Source: Tabrizicola flagellatus (GTDB taxonomy: Bacteria > Pseudomonadota > Alphaproteobacteria > Rhodobacterales > Rhodobacteraceae). Taken from it: 64,000 nucleotides of DNA. Within the stretch, counting starts at the first letter, position 1; every line of letters begins with the position of its first letter. The position numbers and the translations under genes are program-made. Under the pieces are notes generated by a model. It worked only from the letters and a program-made list of their open reading frames with translations, did no database searches and was not told the DNA's origin. This document shows, in pieces, positions 1 through 16,285 of the stretch. The stretch covers positions 496,001-560,000 of the forward strand of contig NZ_VMDU01000001.1 of assembly GCF_008271465.1 (NCBI RefSeq), in the 5' to 3' direction.

Positions 1-3630
<3,630 letters not shown>

Positions 3631-3634
<4 letters not shown>

Positions 3635-5055
3635 TGCGCAAGCCTTTCGTAAAGCCCGGCATAGTCGCGGGCCGAGGCTTCCCAGCCCACCGGCTGCGCC
3701 ATGGCATTGGCCCTCAGCTTCGCCCAGAGCTTCGGCTGGCGGTAAAGATCCAGAAGCTGCGCCAGCGCCCGGCCGAAGGCCAGCGCATCGACGGGATGAA
3801 AGGTGATCCCGGTGGCAACCGGCTTGGCCAGCGCGGCCGGGCTGGCGCCGATCACGGTATCGGCCAGCCCGCCGACCAGCGAGACGACCGGCAGCGTGCC
3901 ATAGCGCAGCCCGTACATCTGGGTCAGGCCGCAGGGCTCGAAGCGCGAGGGCACCAGAACGGCATCCGCCCCCGCGAACAGACGATGGCTCAGCGCCTCG
4001 TCATAGCCGATCCGCGTGGCTACCCGGCCTGGGAAGCGGTCGGCCAGATGGCGCATCGCCCCTTCCAGCGCCGGGTCGCCCGATCCGAGCACGATCAGCC
4101 CGCCGCCGCCCAGCACGAAATCCGGCACGACCTCGGGCAGCAGGTCGATGCCCTTCTGGTCGGTCAGCCGGCTGACCACGATCGCCAGGGGACCCGGCAC
4201 CTCCAGCCCGAACTCGGCGCAGATCCTTTGGCGCGCCGCGGCCTTGCCGGCCATCGCCTTCGGCCCGAAGGGCGGATCCTCGGAGCCGGGATCCCATAGG
4301 GCTGTATCGACCCCGTTCAGGATGCCCGAGACCACCGGCCCCCGCGCCGCGATGACGCCTTGCAGGCCCATGCCGAATTCGGGCCGCATCAGCTCGGCCG
4401 CATAGGTCGGCGAGACGGTGGTGATCCAGTCCGCCGTCACCAGCCCGGCCTTCAGGCTGGAGATGCCGCCGTAGTATTCCAGCGCCTCGGCGTGGAAGGC
4501 ATGACCCGGCAGGCGGAGGACACCCAGCATGTGCGCCGGTGCCCAGCCCTGGAAGGCGATGTTGTGCACGGTCATCACGGACTTGACCCCGCCCGTGCCG
4601 TGATAGGCCAGATAGGCCGGCGCGAGACCTGCCTGCCAGTCGTGCGCGTGCAGGATGTCGGGCTTCCAGTCCGCCAGCCCCTCGCGCGCGATGCGGGCGC
4701 CGACCCAGGACAAAGCCGCAAAGCGCACCGCGTTGTCCGGATGGTCGCCGGTCGGGCCGGTGTATGGCCCGCCCTCGCGGTCATAGAGGTGCGGCGCGTC
4801 GAGAAGCAGCAGCGGCACGCCCGCCACCTCTCCGGCCAGGACACGACCGGGGCCGCCCCAGAGATCCGGCTCCTGCCAGACCACGGACCAATCCGCGGCC
4901 CTCGCGCGGAGCGCGCGGTAAGCGGGCAGCAGCACCCGCATCTCCCAGCCGGTCGCGGCAAGGGCGGACGGCAAGGCACCCACCACGTCCGCCAGCCCGC
5001 CGGTTTTCACCAGCGGGACACATTCCGAGGCCACCGACAGGACACGTCCGCCCAT
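3631..5055 (-). CDS. glgA: glycogen synthase (ADP-glucose type, GT5)
   Basis: Adds glucose from ADP-glucose to the growing alpha-1,4-glucan. 474 residues, the usual bacterial length. The N-terminal ADP-glucose motif KTGGL is at residues 17-21 in a Rossmann-like GT-B fold, and the C-terminal half carries VPSRFEPCGLTQMYGLRYGT, the retaining-GT-B donor-binding block. ATG start at 5055, 63 bases after glgC. The 3' end overlaps the glgX GTG start by 4 bases. Substrate comes from GlgC, and the product is branched by GlgB upstream in the same operon. Confidence 0.96.
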
Positions 5056-5118
5056 TTCCCTTGCCTTTCAAGAGCTTCCCGACCGAAGTTAACCGGGCTT
5101 GTGCGCCGCGTCCAGCCT

Positions 5119-6390
5119 TCAGCCAAGCGCCCTGGCTCGGGCGTCCAGCATGTCCTGGGTAATCAGCACGATCCCGCCCTCGGACCGGCGGAACCACTTC
5201 GCATCCTCCTCGGGATCCTCGCCGACCACCAGGCCCTCGGGAATGACGACGCCGCGGTCGATCACGCAGTTCTTCAGCTGGGCCTTCCGGTTGACCACCA
5301 CCTGCGGCAGGGCCACGACATATTCCAGCGTCGAATAGCTGTGCGTCCGGCAGCCGGTGAACAAGAGGCTGTTCGACACCGCCGAGCCGGACACGATGCA
5401 ATCGCCCGAGACCAGCGAGGACACCGCGCTGCCACGCCTGCCGTCTTCGTCATGGATGAACTTGGCTGGCGGCACGATCTCGGCATAGGTCCAGATCGGC
5501 CAGGCGTTGTCGTAAAGGTCCAGCTTCGGGACGAAATCGGTCAGGTCGATGTTTGCCTGCCAGAAGGCATCGATCGTTCCCACGTCGCGCCAGTAGGGCT
5601 CCGTCTCGAGGCCCGAGGTCACGCAGCTGTCCGCGAACCTGTGCGCGACCGCCTTGCCGTTCTTGACGATGTTCGGGATCAGGTCGAAGCCGAAGTCATG
5701 TGTCGAATTGTCGTCCTGCATGTCGCGGATCAGGAGGTCGCGCAGGAAGGCCCAGTCGAAGACGTAGATCCCCATGCTGGCAAGAGCGTGATCGGGGTCG
5801 CCCGGGATGGCAGGAGGGTCCTTCGGCTTTTCCAGGAAATCGGTGATCCGCATGGTCTTGTCCACATGCATCACCCCGAAGGCCGAGGCCTCCTTGCGCG
5901 GCACGGTCAGACAGCCGATTGTCACGTCCGCCCCTGCCTCGACGTGTTGGCGCAGCATCACCTCGTAATCCATCTTGTAGATGTGGTCGCCGGCCAGGAC
6001 GATTACATACTTCACGCCGTAGCTGTCGATGATGTCGATGTTCTGCGCGATGGCGTCCGCCGTGCCGCGATACCAGTTCACCTCGTCCATCCGCTGGCTT
6101 GCGGGAAGGATGTCCAGATATTCGTTGCGCTCGGCCCGGAAGAAGTTCCAGCCGCGCTGGCAATGCCGGATCAGACTGTGCGCCTTGTATTGCGTGGCAA
6201 TCGCCATCTTGCGGATGCCCGAGTTCAACGCATTCGACAGCGCGAAGTCGATGATCCGGGTCTTGCCACCGAAATAGACCGCAGGCTTTGCGCGCCGGTC
6301 GGTCAGTTCCTTCAACCGGCTGCCGCGCCCCCCCGCCAGGACGAAGGCCATGGCCTGTGAGGACAGCCGCTGGTTCGGTCTCGGTTTCAT
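5119..6390 (-). CDS. glgC: glucose-1-phosphate adenylyltransferase (ADP-glucose pyrophosphorylase)
   Basis: Makes ADP-glucose from glucose-1-phosphate and ATP, the committed and usually allosterically controlled step of glycogen synthesis. The pyrophosphorylase signature [16 protein letters not shown] is near the N-terminus, and the C-terminal part is a left-handed beta-helix allosteric domain. The frame is open further upstream into the glgB end, but the ATG at 6390 ([12 protein letters not shown]) has a strong GGGAGGG ribosome site 6 bases before it and gives 423 residues, the family length. An ATG at 6417 is the alternative. It lies 40 bases downstream of glgB. Confidence 0.95.
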   Translation of the reverse strand: MKPRPNQRLSSQAMAFVLAGGRGSRLKELTDRRAKPAVYFGGKTRIIDFALSNALNSGIRKMAIATQYKAHSLIRHCQRGWNFFRAERNEYLDILPASQRMDEVNWYRGTADAIAQNIDIIDSYGVKYVIVLAGDHIYKMDYEVMLRQHVEAGADVTIGCLTVPRKEASAFGVMHVDKTMRITDFLEKPKDPPAIPGDPDHALASMGIYVFDWAFLRDLLIRDMQDDNSTHDFGFDLIPNIVKNGKAVAHRFADSCVTSGLETEPYWRDVGTIDAFWQANIDLTDFVPKLDLYDNAWPIWTYAEIVPPAKFIHDEDGRRGSAVSSLVSGDCIVSGSAVSNSLLFTGCRTHSYSTLEYVVALPQVVVNRKAQLKNCVIDRGVVIPEGLVVGEDPEEDAKWFRRSEGGIVLITQDMLDARARALG

Positions 6391-6430
6391 CGCATCCCTC
6401 CCCGGATGGGCGGACATTGCCGCCTGAGTT

Positions 6431-8602
6431 TCAGTCCTGTTGCAGATAGACTGCCGACAAGGGCGGCAGCGTGACAAGCGCCGACTGCGTCTGGCCATGC
6501 CATGGTGTCTTTTCCGTGGTCACCCCTCCCAGGTTACCGCGGTTGCCCCCGCCGTAGATTTCCGCATCGGTGTTCAGGATCTCGTTCCATTTGCCCGCTG
6601 CGGGCAGGCCAAGCCGGTACTGCCGTTCCAGCGGGGTCATGTTCACCACCGCCACGACCGGCTTGTCGCCGGCGTTGCCCTTGCGGATCCAGGCATAGAC
6701 GCTGGCCTCGGCATCATTCGATTCGATCCAGGCGAACCCCTCTGGCCGCGTGTCGTTCACATGCAGCGCGCGCGTCTCGCGGTAGACGCGGTTCAGGTCG
6801 CGCACCAGCCGCTGCATGCCGCGATGTTCAGCGATATCAAGCTGATGCCAGTCGAGGCTCTGGTTGTGGTTCCACTCGGCGCCTTGCGCGAACTCCTGCC
6901 CCATGAACAGAAGCTTCTTGCCCGGATGCGCCCACATGAAGCCGTAATAGGCCCGAAGGTTGGCGAACTTTTCCCAGCCATTGCCCGGCATCTTGGCCAG
7001 CATGCTGCCCTTGCCGTGCACCACCTCGTCGTGGGAGATCGGCAGGATGTAGTTTTCCGACCAGGCATAGACCAGGCCGAAGGTCATCTGGTGGTGGTGG
7101 TATTTCCGGTAGATCGGGTCCTTCTGCATGTAGCTGAGGGTGTCGTTCATCCAGCCCATGTTCCACTTGAAGCCGAACCCCAGGCCGCCCCAGTTCGCCG
7201 GCCGTGACACGCCGGGAAAGGCCGTCGATTCCTCGGCCACCGTCATGATGCCGGGGCATTCCCCGTAGGCGGTGATGTTCATGCTGCGCAGGACGTCGAT
7301 CGCCTCGTAATTCTCGCGACCACCGTCCTTGTTCGGGATCCACTCGCCGTGCTTGCGCGAATAGTCGCGGTAGAGCATCGAGGCCACCGCATCCACGCGC
7401 AGCCCGTCGGCGTGGTATTCCTCGAGCCAATAGAGGGCGTTGGAGACAAGGTAGTTCTTCACCTCGACCCGGCCGTAGTTGTAGATCAGCGTGTTCCAGT
7501 CCTGGTGGAACCCCTCGCGCGGGTCCTGGTGTTCGTAAAGCGCGGTGCCGTCGAAGCGGCCAAGGCCATGCGCATCGGTCGGGAAATGACCGGGCACCCA
7601 GTCGAGAATGACCCCCAGCCCCTTGCGGTGCGCCGCATCGACGAAGGCGCGAAACTCGGACGGTGTGCCGTGCCGGATCGTCGGCGCGAAAAGGCCCACC
7701 GGCTGATAGCCCCAGGACCCGTCGAAGGGGTATTCGCTGACCGGGAGGCATTCGATGTGGGTGAAGCCCATGTCGGCGGCATAGTCCACCAGCTGCTCGG
7801 CAAGTTCGAGGTAGCTCAGCATCCGGTCGCCGGGCGCGCGGCGCCAGGAGCCCAGATGCACCTCGTAAATGCTGATCGGCGCATCGATTGTGTGCCGTGC
7901 CGCCCGGGTCTCCATCCAGGCTCCGTCATGCCAGTCGCCGCGAATCGTCCTGACGACAGAGGCATTTGCCGGTGGATGTTCAGACCCGAATCCCACCGGA
8001 TCGGCCTTCAGCGGCATCACCGCGCCGCCCGGCCCCTTGATCTCGTACTTGTAGGCCGTGCCCTCGGTCAGGCCGGGCATGAAGATCTCCCAGACCCCGG
8101 TGCCGCCGCGCCGCCGCATCGGGTTCCGGCGCCCGTCCCAGACGTTGAAGTCGCCCACAACCGAGACTCGTTCCGCGTTGGGCGCCCATACCGCGAAATG
8201 CACGCCCTCCACACCTTCATGCGTCATCACATGAGCGCCAAGCGCCTGCCACAGGCGGCGGTGGGAGCCCTCGCCAAGAAGGTATTCGTCCATCTCGCCC
8301 AGGACCGGGCCAAAGCGATAGGGGTCCTCGAATTCCCATGTGTTGCCATGGCCTTCCGCGCGGAACCTGTAGTTGGTCTTCCGCGCCATCTGGTGCGTGA
8401 ACAGCCCCGGCAGTCCCGGATAGGGCACCGCCTCGGCCACCGTCTTTCCGCTGACGACCCAAAGCCGGTCCGCCCCCGGCACGAAGGCTCGTATCTCCCA
8501 GCCCTTCGCCACCTTGTGCGGCCCGAGGACTGCGAAGGGATCGCCATGCCAGCCCCCGGCAATCGCCTCGGCCGCGCCCCTGTCGAGTGTCGTCTCAGCC
8601 AT
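6431..8602 (-). CDS. glgB: 1,4-alpha-glucan (glycogen) branching enzyme GlgB (GH13)
   Basis: Cuts alpha-1,4 chains and re-attaches them as alpha-1,6 branches during glycogen synthesis. 723 residues: N-terminal CBM48/N1 region ([10 protein letters not shown] at the start), central GH13_9 barrel with [18 protein letters not shown] (nucleophile Asp), GECPG and [15 protein letters not shown], and a C-terminal beta domain. ATG start at 8602, 33 bases after the glgP stop, so it is cotranscribed with glgP. Length and motifs fit a typical long-form branching enzyme with no missing catalytic residue. Confidence 0.96.
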   Translation of the reverse strand: MAETTLDRGAAEAIAGGWHGDPFAVLGPHKVAKGWEIRAFVPGADRLWVVSGKTVAEAVPYPGLPGLFTHQMARKTNYRFRAEGHGNTWEFEDPYRFGPVLGEMDEYLLGEGSHRRLWQALGAHVMTHEGVEGVHFAVWAPNAERVSVVGDFNVWDGRRNPMRRRGGTGVWEIFMPGLTEGTAYKYEIKGPGGAVMPLKADPVGFGSEHPPANASVVRTIRGDWHDGAWMETRAARHTIDAPISIYEVHLGSWRRAPGDRMLSYLELAEQLVDYAADMGFTHIECLPVSEYPFDGSWGYQPVGLFAPTIRHGTPSEFRAFVDAAHRKGLGVILDWVPGHFPTDAHGLGRFDGTALYEHQDPREGFHQDWNTLIYNYGRVEVKNYLVSNALYWLEEYHADGLRVDAVASMLYRDYSRKHGEWIPNKDGGRENYEAIDVLRSMNITAYGECPGIMTVAEESTAFPGVSRPANWGGLGFGFKWNMGWMNDTLSYMQKDPIYRKYHHHQMTFGLVYAWSENYILPISHDEVVHGKGSMLAKMPGNGWEKFANLRAYYGFMWAHPGKKLLFMGQEFAQGAEWNHNQSLDWHQLDIAEHRGMQRLVRDLNRVYRETRALHVNDTRPEGFAWIESNDAEASVYAWIRKGNAGDKPVVAVVNMTPLERQYRLGLPAAGKWNEILNTDAEIYGGGNRGNLGGVTTEKTPWHGQTQSALVTLPPLSAVYLQQD

Positions 8603-8635
8603 GCTCTCCTCCCCGAAAGCCTGCCGGACGGCGCC

Positions 8636-11044
<2,409 letters not shown>

Positions 11045-11121
11045 GGTCTTCTCCCTGAGAAGCCTAAGCGCCGCGGGACGGCGGTCAAGCGGGCATTCGG
11101 GGACGGCGGGTCGAAACACTC

Positions 11122-11135
11122 TGTTACCGCAAACA
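11122..11135. promoter_or_regulatory. LacI-family-type operator upstream of the glg operon
   Basis: TGTTACCGCAAACA is an imperfect palindrome of the pattern TGTTnnCGnnAACA, the usual shape of LacI-family sites with a central CG. It is 78 bases upstream of the chosen glgP start and in the divergent gap to the HMA gene. In Rhodobacter a LacI-type regulator (CceR) controls central carbon genes; assigning this site to it is inference. Confidence 0.4.
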
Positions 11136-11281
11136 TCAGGTCAATTTAGGTGATTGAAAGCGGTTTGGAAATCTGATTCGACGAATTTTGCGGCAGATCG
11201 GCCGGGATGTCGCAGCTGCGATGCAAGCCCTTGACGCGGCGGGCGGGCTGCCCCCCTATGCAGGGCAGAGAGGATCTGACC

Positions 11282-11479
11282 ATGACCACATTCTTCGTTC
11301 CCGACATGAGCTGCGGCCATTGCAAGGCTGCCATCGAGACCGCCCTTGCCGCAGTCCCGCAGGCGGGCGAGGTCAAGGTCGATCTTGCCGCCCGCAAGGT
11401 CGATGTCTCCGGCCCGGCGCTGACCTCCGAGCTGCTCAGGGCGCTGGAGGCGGCGGGCTATCCGGCGACCGTCGCCTAG
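11282..11479 (+). CDS. heavy-metal-associated (HMA) domain protein, CopZ-like
   Basis: 65-residue single-domain metallochaperone-like protein, probably binding Cu(I) in the cytoplasm. It contains the MSCGHC metal motif (MxCxxC) at residues 8-13 and a beta-alpha-beta-beta-alpha-beta pattern ending AAGYPATVA. The ATG at 11282 has GAGAGGA upstream; longer in-frame starts lack homology. Its TAG stop overlaps the stop of the convergent oxidoreductase gene on a shared CTAG. No copper ATPase is next to it, so the partner is elsewhere. CopZ is the best guess; a mercury or generic HMA role cannot be excluded. Confidence 0.85.
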   Translation: MTTFFVPDMSCGHCKAAIETALAAVPQAGEVKVDLAARKVDVSGPALTSELLRALEAAGYPATVA

Positions 11480-12816
11480 AGGCTCGGACCCGGCACGATC
11501 CGGCTGCCGTCGCTGAAGCGCGACAGGCGGAAGCGCTTCAAGTCATGGCCCACGGGCCGCCCCGTCACCAGGTCCGCCACCACGCGCCCCATGCCCGGCC
11601 CGATGCCGAAGCCGTGCCCGCTCATCCCCGTGGCGATGGTCAGGCCCGGGATCGGCGCGTGGTCCACGATGGGCACCACGTCCGGCAGGCTGTCGATCAT
11701 TCCTGCCCAGGCCACCTTCAGTTTCGGCCGTCCGAGCGAGGGGAAGGCCCTGGCGAAACTGTCCTGCACCTCGGCCAAGGTGCCCACGTTCGGCGCGGGG
11801 TTCAGCACGCGCTGCCGCTCGAAGGGGCTGGGCGCGTCCATCGCCCAGCGGCGCGGCGTGCCCCAGGCGTCGGGGAAGCCCTTCGGGGCGGCCAGCCGGA
11901 AGTTCGTGGACCGGAAATCCTTTTTCAGTACAGGCAGATAGACGCCGAAGCTGCGGAAGGCGTCCTTGCCGATGAAGAAATCGTGTCGCGCGCCCGGGGC
12001 GATCGAATAGCCCCCGTCCGCGCGTCGGCGGAAGGCAAAGTCGTCGTCCGCCGCATTGCCCGGAAAGATCTCCGGCATCGGTTCGGTCGCCGCGACCGAG
12101 GCCAGCACCGACAGCTGGGGAATCGTGATCCCATGCTGACCGAGGAACAGCCGCGACCAGGCACCGGCGGCCACGACCACATGGTCGCAGGCGATCCGGC
12201 CCACTTCCGTCACCACGCCCGCCACGCGTCCGGCCGCCAGGTCCAGCCCCCTGACCGCGCAAGCCTCGCGGATCAAAACGCCCTTCTCCTCGGCCACCAC
12301 CGCCAGCGCCGGGACCGCGACCCATGGCTCGGCCCGCGCGTCCGAGGCCGTCCACAGCGCGCCCTTCCACGGCGCGACCGCGCCCTTCAGCATCGCCATC
12401 GTCTCGGCGGCGGTCAGAAGGCGCGTGTCCAGCTGATGTGCGCGGGAATGTTCGGTCCAGGCCTCGAAGCCTGCGATCTCACGCTCGGTCTTCGCCAGAT
12501 ACAGGACACCGGTCTGCCGGAACCCGAGCCCGTCGCCCATCTCCGCCGCAAGCCGTTTCCAGATCGACAGGCTTTCCACCATGATCGGCAACTCGCCCGG
12601 GTCCCTGCCCTGCTGGCGGACCCATCCCCAGTTGCGTCCCGACTGCTCCCCGGCGATCCGGCCCTTCTCGCAGACCACGACCGACAGGCCCCGTTCGGCG
12701 AGGTGCCAGGCCGTCATCACCCCGATGACGCCGCCGCCCACCACCACCACATCGGCCCGCGCGTGCAAGGGCGCGTTGAACCGGACCGGCGAGGCTTCGG
12801 AGATCGGAAAGCTCAT
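11476..12816 (-). CDS. FAD-dependent amine/D-amino acid oxidoreductase (DadA/DAO family)
   Basis: 446 residues. N-terminal Rossmann FAD motif VVVGGGVIGVMTAWHLAERG (about 24-43), then EQSGRNWGWVRQQGRD typical of DAO-family oxidases, and the C-terminal FAD closing block ATGMSGHGFGIGPGMGRVVADL. It likely oxidises a secondary or D-amino acid; the true substrate cannot be read. ATG start overlaps the upstream argE-like stop by 4 bases, so the two are coupled. With the divergent peptide ABC importer this suggests uptake followed by deacylation and oxidation of an amino-acid derivative. No membrane segment apparent. Confidence 0.85.
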   Translation of the reverse strand: MSFPISEASPVRFNAPLHARADVVVVGGGVIGVMTAWHLAERGLSVVVCEKGRIAGEQSGRNWGWVRQQGRDPGELPIMVESLSIWKRLAAEMGDGLGFRQTGVLYLAKTEREIAGFEAWTEHSRAHQLDTRLLTAAETMAMLKGAVAPWKGALWTASDARAEPWVAVPALAVVAEEKGVLIREACAVRGLDLAAGRVAGVVTEVGRIACDHVVVAAGAWSRLFLGQHGITIPQLSVLASVAATEPMPEIFPGNAADDDFAFRRRADGGYSIAPGARHDFFIGKDAFRSFGVYLPVLKKDFRSTNFRLAAPKGFPDAWGTPRRWAMDAPSPFERQRVLNPAPNVGTLAEVQDSFARAFPSLGRPKLKVAWAGMIDSLPDVVPIVDHAPIPGLTIATGMSGHGFGIGPGMGRVVADLVTGRPVGHDLKRFRLSRFSDGSRIVPGPSL

Positions 12817-13970
12817 GCGCAGCGCTCCAGAAGCCGCTCCATGAACCGCTGGCCCGCCTCGAACTGGCTGACCTCCAGGTATTCGTCGGCCTGATGCGCC
12901 TGGGCGATGTCGCCCGGGCCGATCACCACCGCCGAATAGCCCGCATCCTGGAACTGCCCGGCTTCCGTCCCATAGGACACGACCCCCGTCGCATTGTCCC
13001 CGGTCAGGACACGGGCGAGGGCCTCGGCCGCTCCGTCCGCCTCGGGCCGCAGGGGCGAGACGTCGAAGAACTTGTCGAGGCGCACGCCCGCCTCGGGGCG
13101 CCTCGCCTTCAGCGCCCGGTCCAGTTCCATCGCAGCGTCACGGAACGCGCCGGCGTGGGCCGCGATGTCGTCATCCGGCACGCAGCGCATTTCCACGGCA
13201 AAGCGGCAGTCTGCCGCCGTGATGTTGTCCGCCGTTCCTCCCTGGATGCGACCGACATGCAAAGTGGTGAAGGGCGGATGGAACCGCGCGCCCACCGCCC
13301 CCGGCGTCCGCGCCTGGATCGCGTCATTGCGGTCGTTCACCCACTGGATCAGCCGTGCGGCCTCCATCACCGCCGAAACCCCCTCGGGCAGCAGCGAGGA
13401 ATGGACCTCGTAGCCCTTCACATGCACCGCATAGCCCGTGCCGCCCTTGTGTCCGGTGATGACCTTCATCCCGGACGGCTCGCCGATCAGCGCGATGTCG
13501 CCCTTCGGCACGACCTGCTGCATCGTCTCGATCATCGGCGGGGCGCCGGTGCAGCCCACTTCCTCGTCATAGGACAGCGCCAGTTGCAGGGGCCGCGCCA
13601 CGCCCCGCGCCTGCGCCTCGACTACCGCCCAGACCGCCAGCGCCACGAAGCCCTTCATGTCGCAGGTCCCGCGTCCATAAAGCCGCCCATCACGCTCGAC
13701 CACCGTCCAGGGATCCGAGGTCCAGTCCTGCCCGTCCACGGGCACGACGTCGGAATGGCCGGACAGCACCACCGCCCCCGGAACCCAGGGGCCGGAATGG
13801 GCGATCAGCGCCGCTTTCGTGCGATCCTCGTTCCAGTGCCGAAAGCAGCGGACCCCGTGGCCGGCGAGGTAGCTTTCCAGCCACTCGACCAGCGCAAGGT
13901 TCGAATCGCGGCTGACGGTCGGAAAACTGACCAACTGATCCAGAATCTGACGCGGCGTCAGCTTGGTCAT
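12813..13970 (-). CDS. argE: acetylornithine deacetylase / M20 family deacylase
   Basis: 385 residues of the M20/ArgE metallohydrolase family, which removes acyl groups from N-acyl amino acids such as N2-acetylornithine. Metal ligands and catalytic residues are visible: SGHSDVVP (His72, Asp74), GRGTCDMKG (Asp104) and YDEEVGC (Glu136/Glu137). ATG at 13970. It is translationally coupled to the following DAO-family gene and divergent from a peptide importer, so a catabolic N-acyl-amino-acid deacylase role is as likely as arginine synthesis; the symbol reflects closest family only. Confidence 0.8.
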   Translation of the reverse strand: MTKLTPRQILDQLVSFPTVSRDSNLALVEWLESYLAGHGVRCFRHWNEDRTKAALIAHSGPWVPGAVVLSGHSDVVPVDGQDWTSDPWTVVERDGRLYGRGTCDMKGFVALAVWAVVEAQARGVARPLQLALSYDEEVGCTGAPPMIETMQQVVPKGDIALIGEPSGMKVITGHKGGTGYAVHVKGYEVHSSLLPEGVSAVMEAARLIQWVNDRNDAIQARTPGAVGARFHPPFTTLHVGRIQGGTADNITAADCRFAVEMRCVPDDDIAAHAGAFRDAAMELDRALKARRPEAGVRLDKFFDVSPLRPEADGAAEALARVLTGDNATGVVSYGTEAGQFQDAGYSAVVIGPGDIAQAHQADEYLEVSQFEAGQRFMERLLERCA

Positions 13971-14220
13971 CGCGATTTTCCTTGCCTCGACTAGATCTGG
14001 TGGCCAGCCTGTCGGTGGGTTTGGGCCAAGTCAATATCTGGCGAAGTGACGCAAGGTTCAGTCATTCTGCCAGACGAACGGTCTGGAATCGCGCATCGAA
14101 ACGGGATTGATAGAAGGCCGAGAATCGGAAAGAGTTGACGGCACGACGACAACCATAAGCTGCAAGGCTGAAGAAACAGTCAACAATAACAAGACCTAAG
14201 AACGTCGCGGGGAGTATTGA

Positions 14221-15243
14221 ATGGCCGAACCGGCCGCGTCCGTCCTTGAAGTCAGGGGCCTAAAGACCGTTTTCCGCACCCGCGGTGGCGAGATTCATGC
14301 CGTGAACGACGTCAGCTTTCACCTGCGCCGGGGAGAGCTGCTGGGTGTCGTGGGCGAAAGCGGCTCGGGCAAGTCCGTGACGATGATGTCGCTCCTGCGG
14401 CTTCTGCCGATGCCCCCGGCCGAGATCCGCGGCGGTCAGGCGATGCTGAACGGGCGCGACCTCCTGGCGATGAGCGACGACGAGTTGCGCACGGTTCGGG
14501 GGGCGAAGGTCGGCTTCGTGTTCCAGGATCCGATGACCAGCCTCAATCCGGTCTTCACGCTGGGCAACCAGATCATGGAGCCGCTGATCAAGCACATGAA
14601 GATGACGAAGCCCCAGGCCGAGGCGCGGGCCGTCGAGCTTCTTGAACTGGTCGGCATCCCGGATGCGCGCAACCGGCTGTACCAGTATCCGCACCAGTTT
14701 TCCGGCGGCATGCGCCAGCGGGTGATGATTGCCATCGCGCTGGCCTGCGACCCCGACGTGCTGATCGCCGACGAACCCACCACGGCGCTGGACGTGACGA
14801 TCCAGGCGCAGATCCTGGAACTGGTGCGCGAGCTGAGACAGAAGCTGGGGATGGCGATCGTCTGGATCACGCATGACCTTGGCGTCATTGCCGGTATCGC
14901 CGACCGGGTCATGGTGATGTATGGCGGCCAGATCGTCGAGCAGGCACCGGTGCGCGAACTGTTCGCAAACCCGCAGCACCCCTACACCCGGGCCCTGTTG
15001 CAGACCATTCCCCGCATTACGGGGGACCGCGAGGCGCGGCTGAAGGTGATCGAGGGCCAGCCGCCGATCCTGACCGCGCCGCTGACGGCCTGCCCGTTCC
15101 GTGCCCGCTGCGAGTTCCGGCACGACGCCTGCGACGCGGTGAACCCGTCGCGTCGGGCCGTGGACGGGCTTCCGATCGGACGGGGCCACGATGTCGCCTG
15201 CCACTGGCATGCGCCCGCAGGACGGGAGGCAGCCGATGCTTGA
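14221..15243 (+). CDS. dppD: oligo/dipeptide ABC transporter ATP-binding protein (DppD/OppD type)
   Basis: First ATPase of a peptide/nickel-class importer. 340 residues with Walker A GESGSGKS (45-52), Q-loop [12 protein letters not shown], signature FSGGMRQRV, Walker [13 protein letters not shown], switch His in WITHDLG, and the OppD/F C-terminal extension with the cysteine run [12 protein letters not shown] with GGGGAG seven bases upstream. The 250-base gap to the divergent argE-like gene must hold the promoters; I saw no convincing -35/-10 pair there. It overlaps dppF by 8 bases. Substrate specificity is not readable. Confidence 0.92.
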   Translation: MAEPAASVLEVRGLKTVFRTRGGEIHAVNDVSFHLRRGELLGVVGESGSGKSVTMMSLLRLLPMPPAEIRGGQAMLNGRDLLAMSDDELRTVRGAKVGFVFQDPMTSLNPVFTLGNQIMEPLIKHMKMTKPQAEARAVELLELVGIPDARNRLYQYPHQFSGGMRQRVMIAIALACDPDVLIADEPTTALDVTIQAQILELVRELRQKLGMAIVWITHDLGVIAGIADRVMVMYGGQIVEQAPVRELFANPQHPYTRALLQTIPRITGDREARLKVIEGQPPILTAPLTACPFRARCEFRHDACDAVNPSRRAVDGLPIGRGHDVACHWHAPAGREAADA

Positions 15244-16285
15244 TGCAGGACCGGCGCCCCTGGTTCAGGTCCGCGACCTGAAGATGCATTTCCCGATCTA
15301 CGCCGGGATCTTCCGCAGGCATGTCGGGGACGTGAAGGCGGTCGATGGCGTGTCCTTCCAGATCCTTCCGGGGCAGACGCTCGGGTTGGTCGGGGAATCC
15401 GGCTGCGGCAAATCCACCGTCGGCCGGGCCATGCTGCGGCTCTACGAGCCGACTGCGGGCCAGGTCATCATCGATGGCGACGATGTCGCCAGCCTGCCAC
15501 CCGAAGCCCTGCGGAAGAAGCGGCCGACCATGCAGATGGTCTTCCAGGACCCGCAGGCCAGCCTCAATCCCCGCATGACCCTGGCCGAGATCGTCAGCGA
15601 ACCCCTGGACGAACACACCGACTGGTCGCGGGCGCAGAAGCTGGAACGGGTTTACGAGCTGATGGATCAGGTCGGCCTGAACCGCCGCTTCGTGAACCGC
15701 TTCCCGCACGAGTTTTCTGGAGGGCAGCGTCAGCGGATCGGCATCGCGCGGGCGCTGGCCCTGAAGCCCCGTTTCATCGTCTGCGACGAACCCATCGCCG
15801 CGCTCGATGTCTCGATCCAGGCCCAGGTGGTCAACCTGCTGGAAGACCTGCAGGAAAAACTGGGGCTGACCTACCTGTTCATCAGCCACGACCTTTCGAT
15901 GGTCCGCCACCTCGCGCAGCGGGTCGCAGTGATGTATCTGGGCCGGATCGCAGAGTTGTCTCCCTCGAAAGATCTCTACGCCCGACCCCTGCATCCCTAC
16001 GCCGAGGCGCTTCTGTCTGCCGTGAACGAGCCGGACCCCGAGCTCGCCGCCCGCCGAAAGCGCATCATCCTGAAGGGCGACGTGCCCTCGCCGGCGAACC
16101 CGCCGAAGGGCTGCAACTTCTGCACCCGCTGCCCGAAGGTCATGGACATCTGCAAGACCGTGAAGCCCGACCTTGCCGAGGTCGAGCCGGGCCGCATGGT
16201 CGCCTGCCATCTCTATACATCTGCCGCCGGATCAACCGGCGCGCCCGAGGCAAACGAGCGTAACCAACAAGGAGAGACGCGATGA
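15236..16285 (+). CDS. dppF: oligo/dipeptide ABC transporter ATP-binding protein (DppF/OppF type)
   Basis: Second ATPase of the importer, 349 residues. Walker [22 protein letters not shown], signature FSGGQRQRI, Walker [21 protein letters not shown], and the C-terminal cysteine cluster [14 protein letters not shown] expected for OppF. The ATG at 15236 has GGGAGG upstream and overlaps the dppD stop; longer in-frame starts lie within dppD and lack support. Its stop overlaps the dppA start as ATGA. It forms the ATPase pair with DppD under the DppB/DppC channel. Confidence 0.92.
   Translation: MLDAGPAPLVQVRDLKMHFPIYAGIFRRHVGDVKAVDGVSFQILPGQTLGLVGESGCGKSTVGRAMLRLYEPTAGQVIIDGDDVASLPPEALRKKRPTMQMVFQDPQASLNPRMTLAEIVSEPLDEHTDWSRAQKLERVYELMDQVGLNRRFVNRFPHEFSGGQRQRIGIARALALKPRFIVCDEPIAALDVSIQAQVVNLLEDLQEKLGLTYLFISHDLSMVRHLAQRVAVMYLGRIAELSPSKDLYARPLHPYAEALLSAVNEPDPELAARRKRIILKGDVPSPANPPKGCNFCTRCPKVMDICKTVKPDLAEVEPGRMVACHLYTSAAGSTGAPEANERNQQGETR

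Noticed and set aside
13898-13912. GGTTCGAATC resembling a tRNA T-arm
   Set aside because: It is inside the argE-like coding sequence and no acceptor or anticodon stem can be folded around it.
14204-14220. GGGAGTATTGA before dppD, similar to the intergenic GGGAGTATTT motif
   Set aside because: It is best explained as the dppD ribosome-binding site; the palindromic half of the motif is missing.
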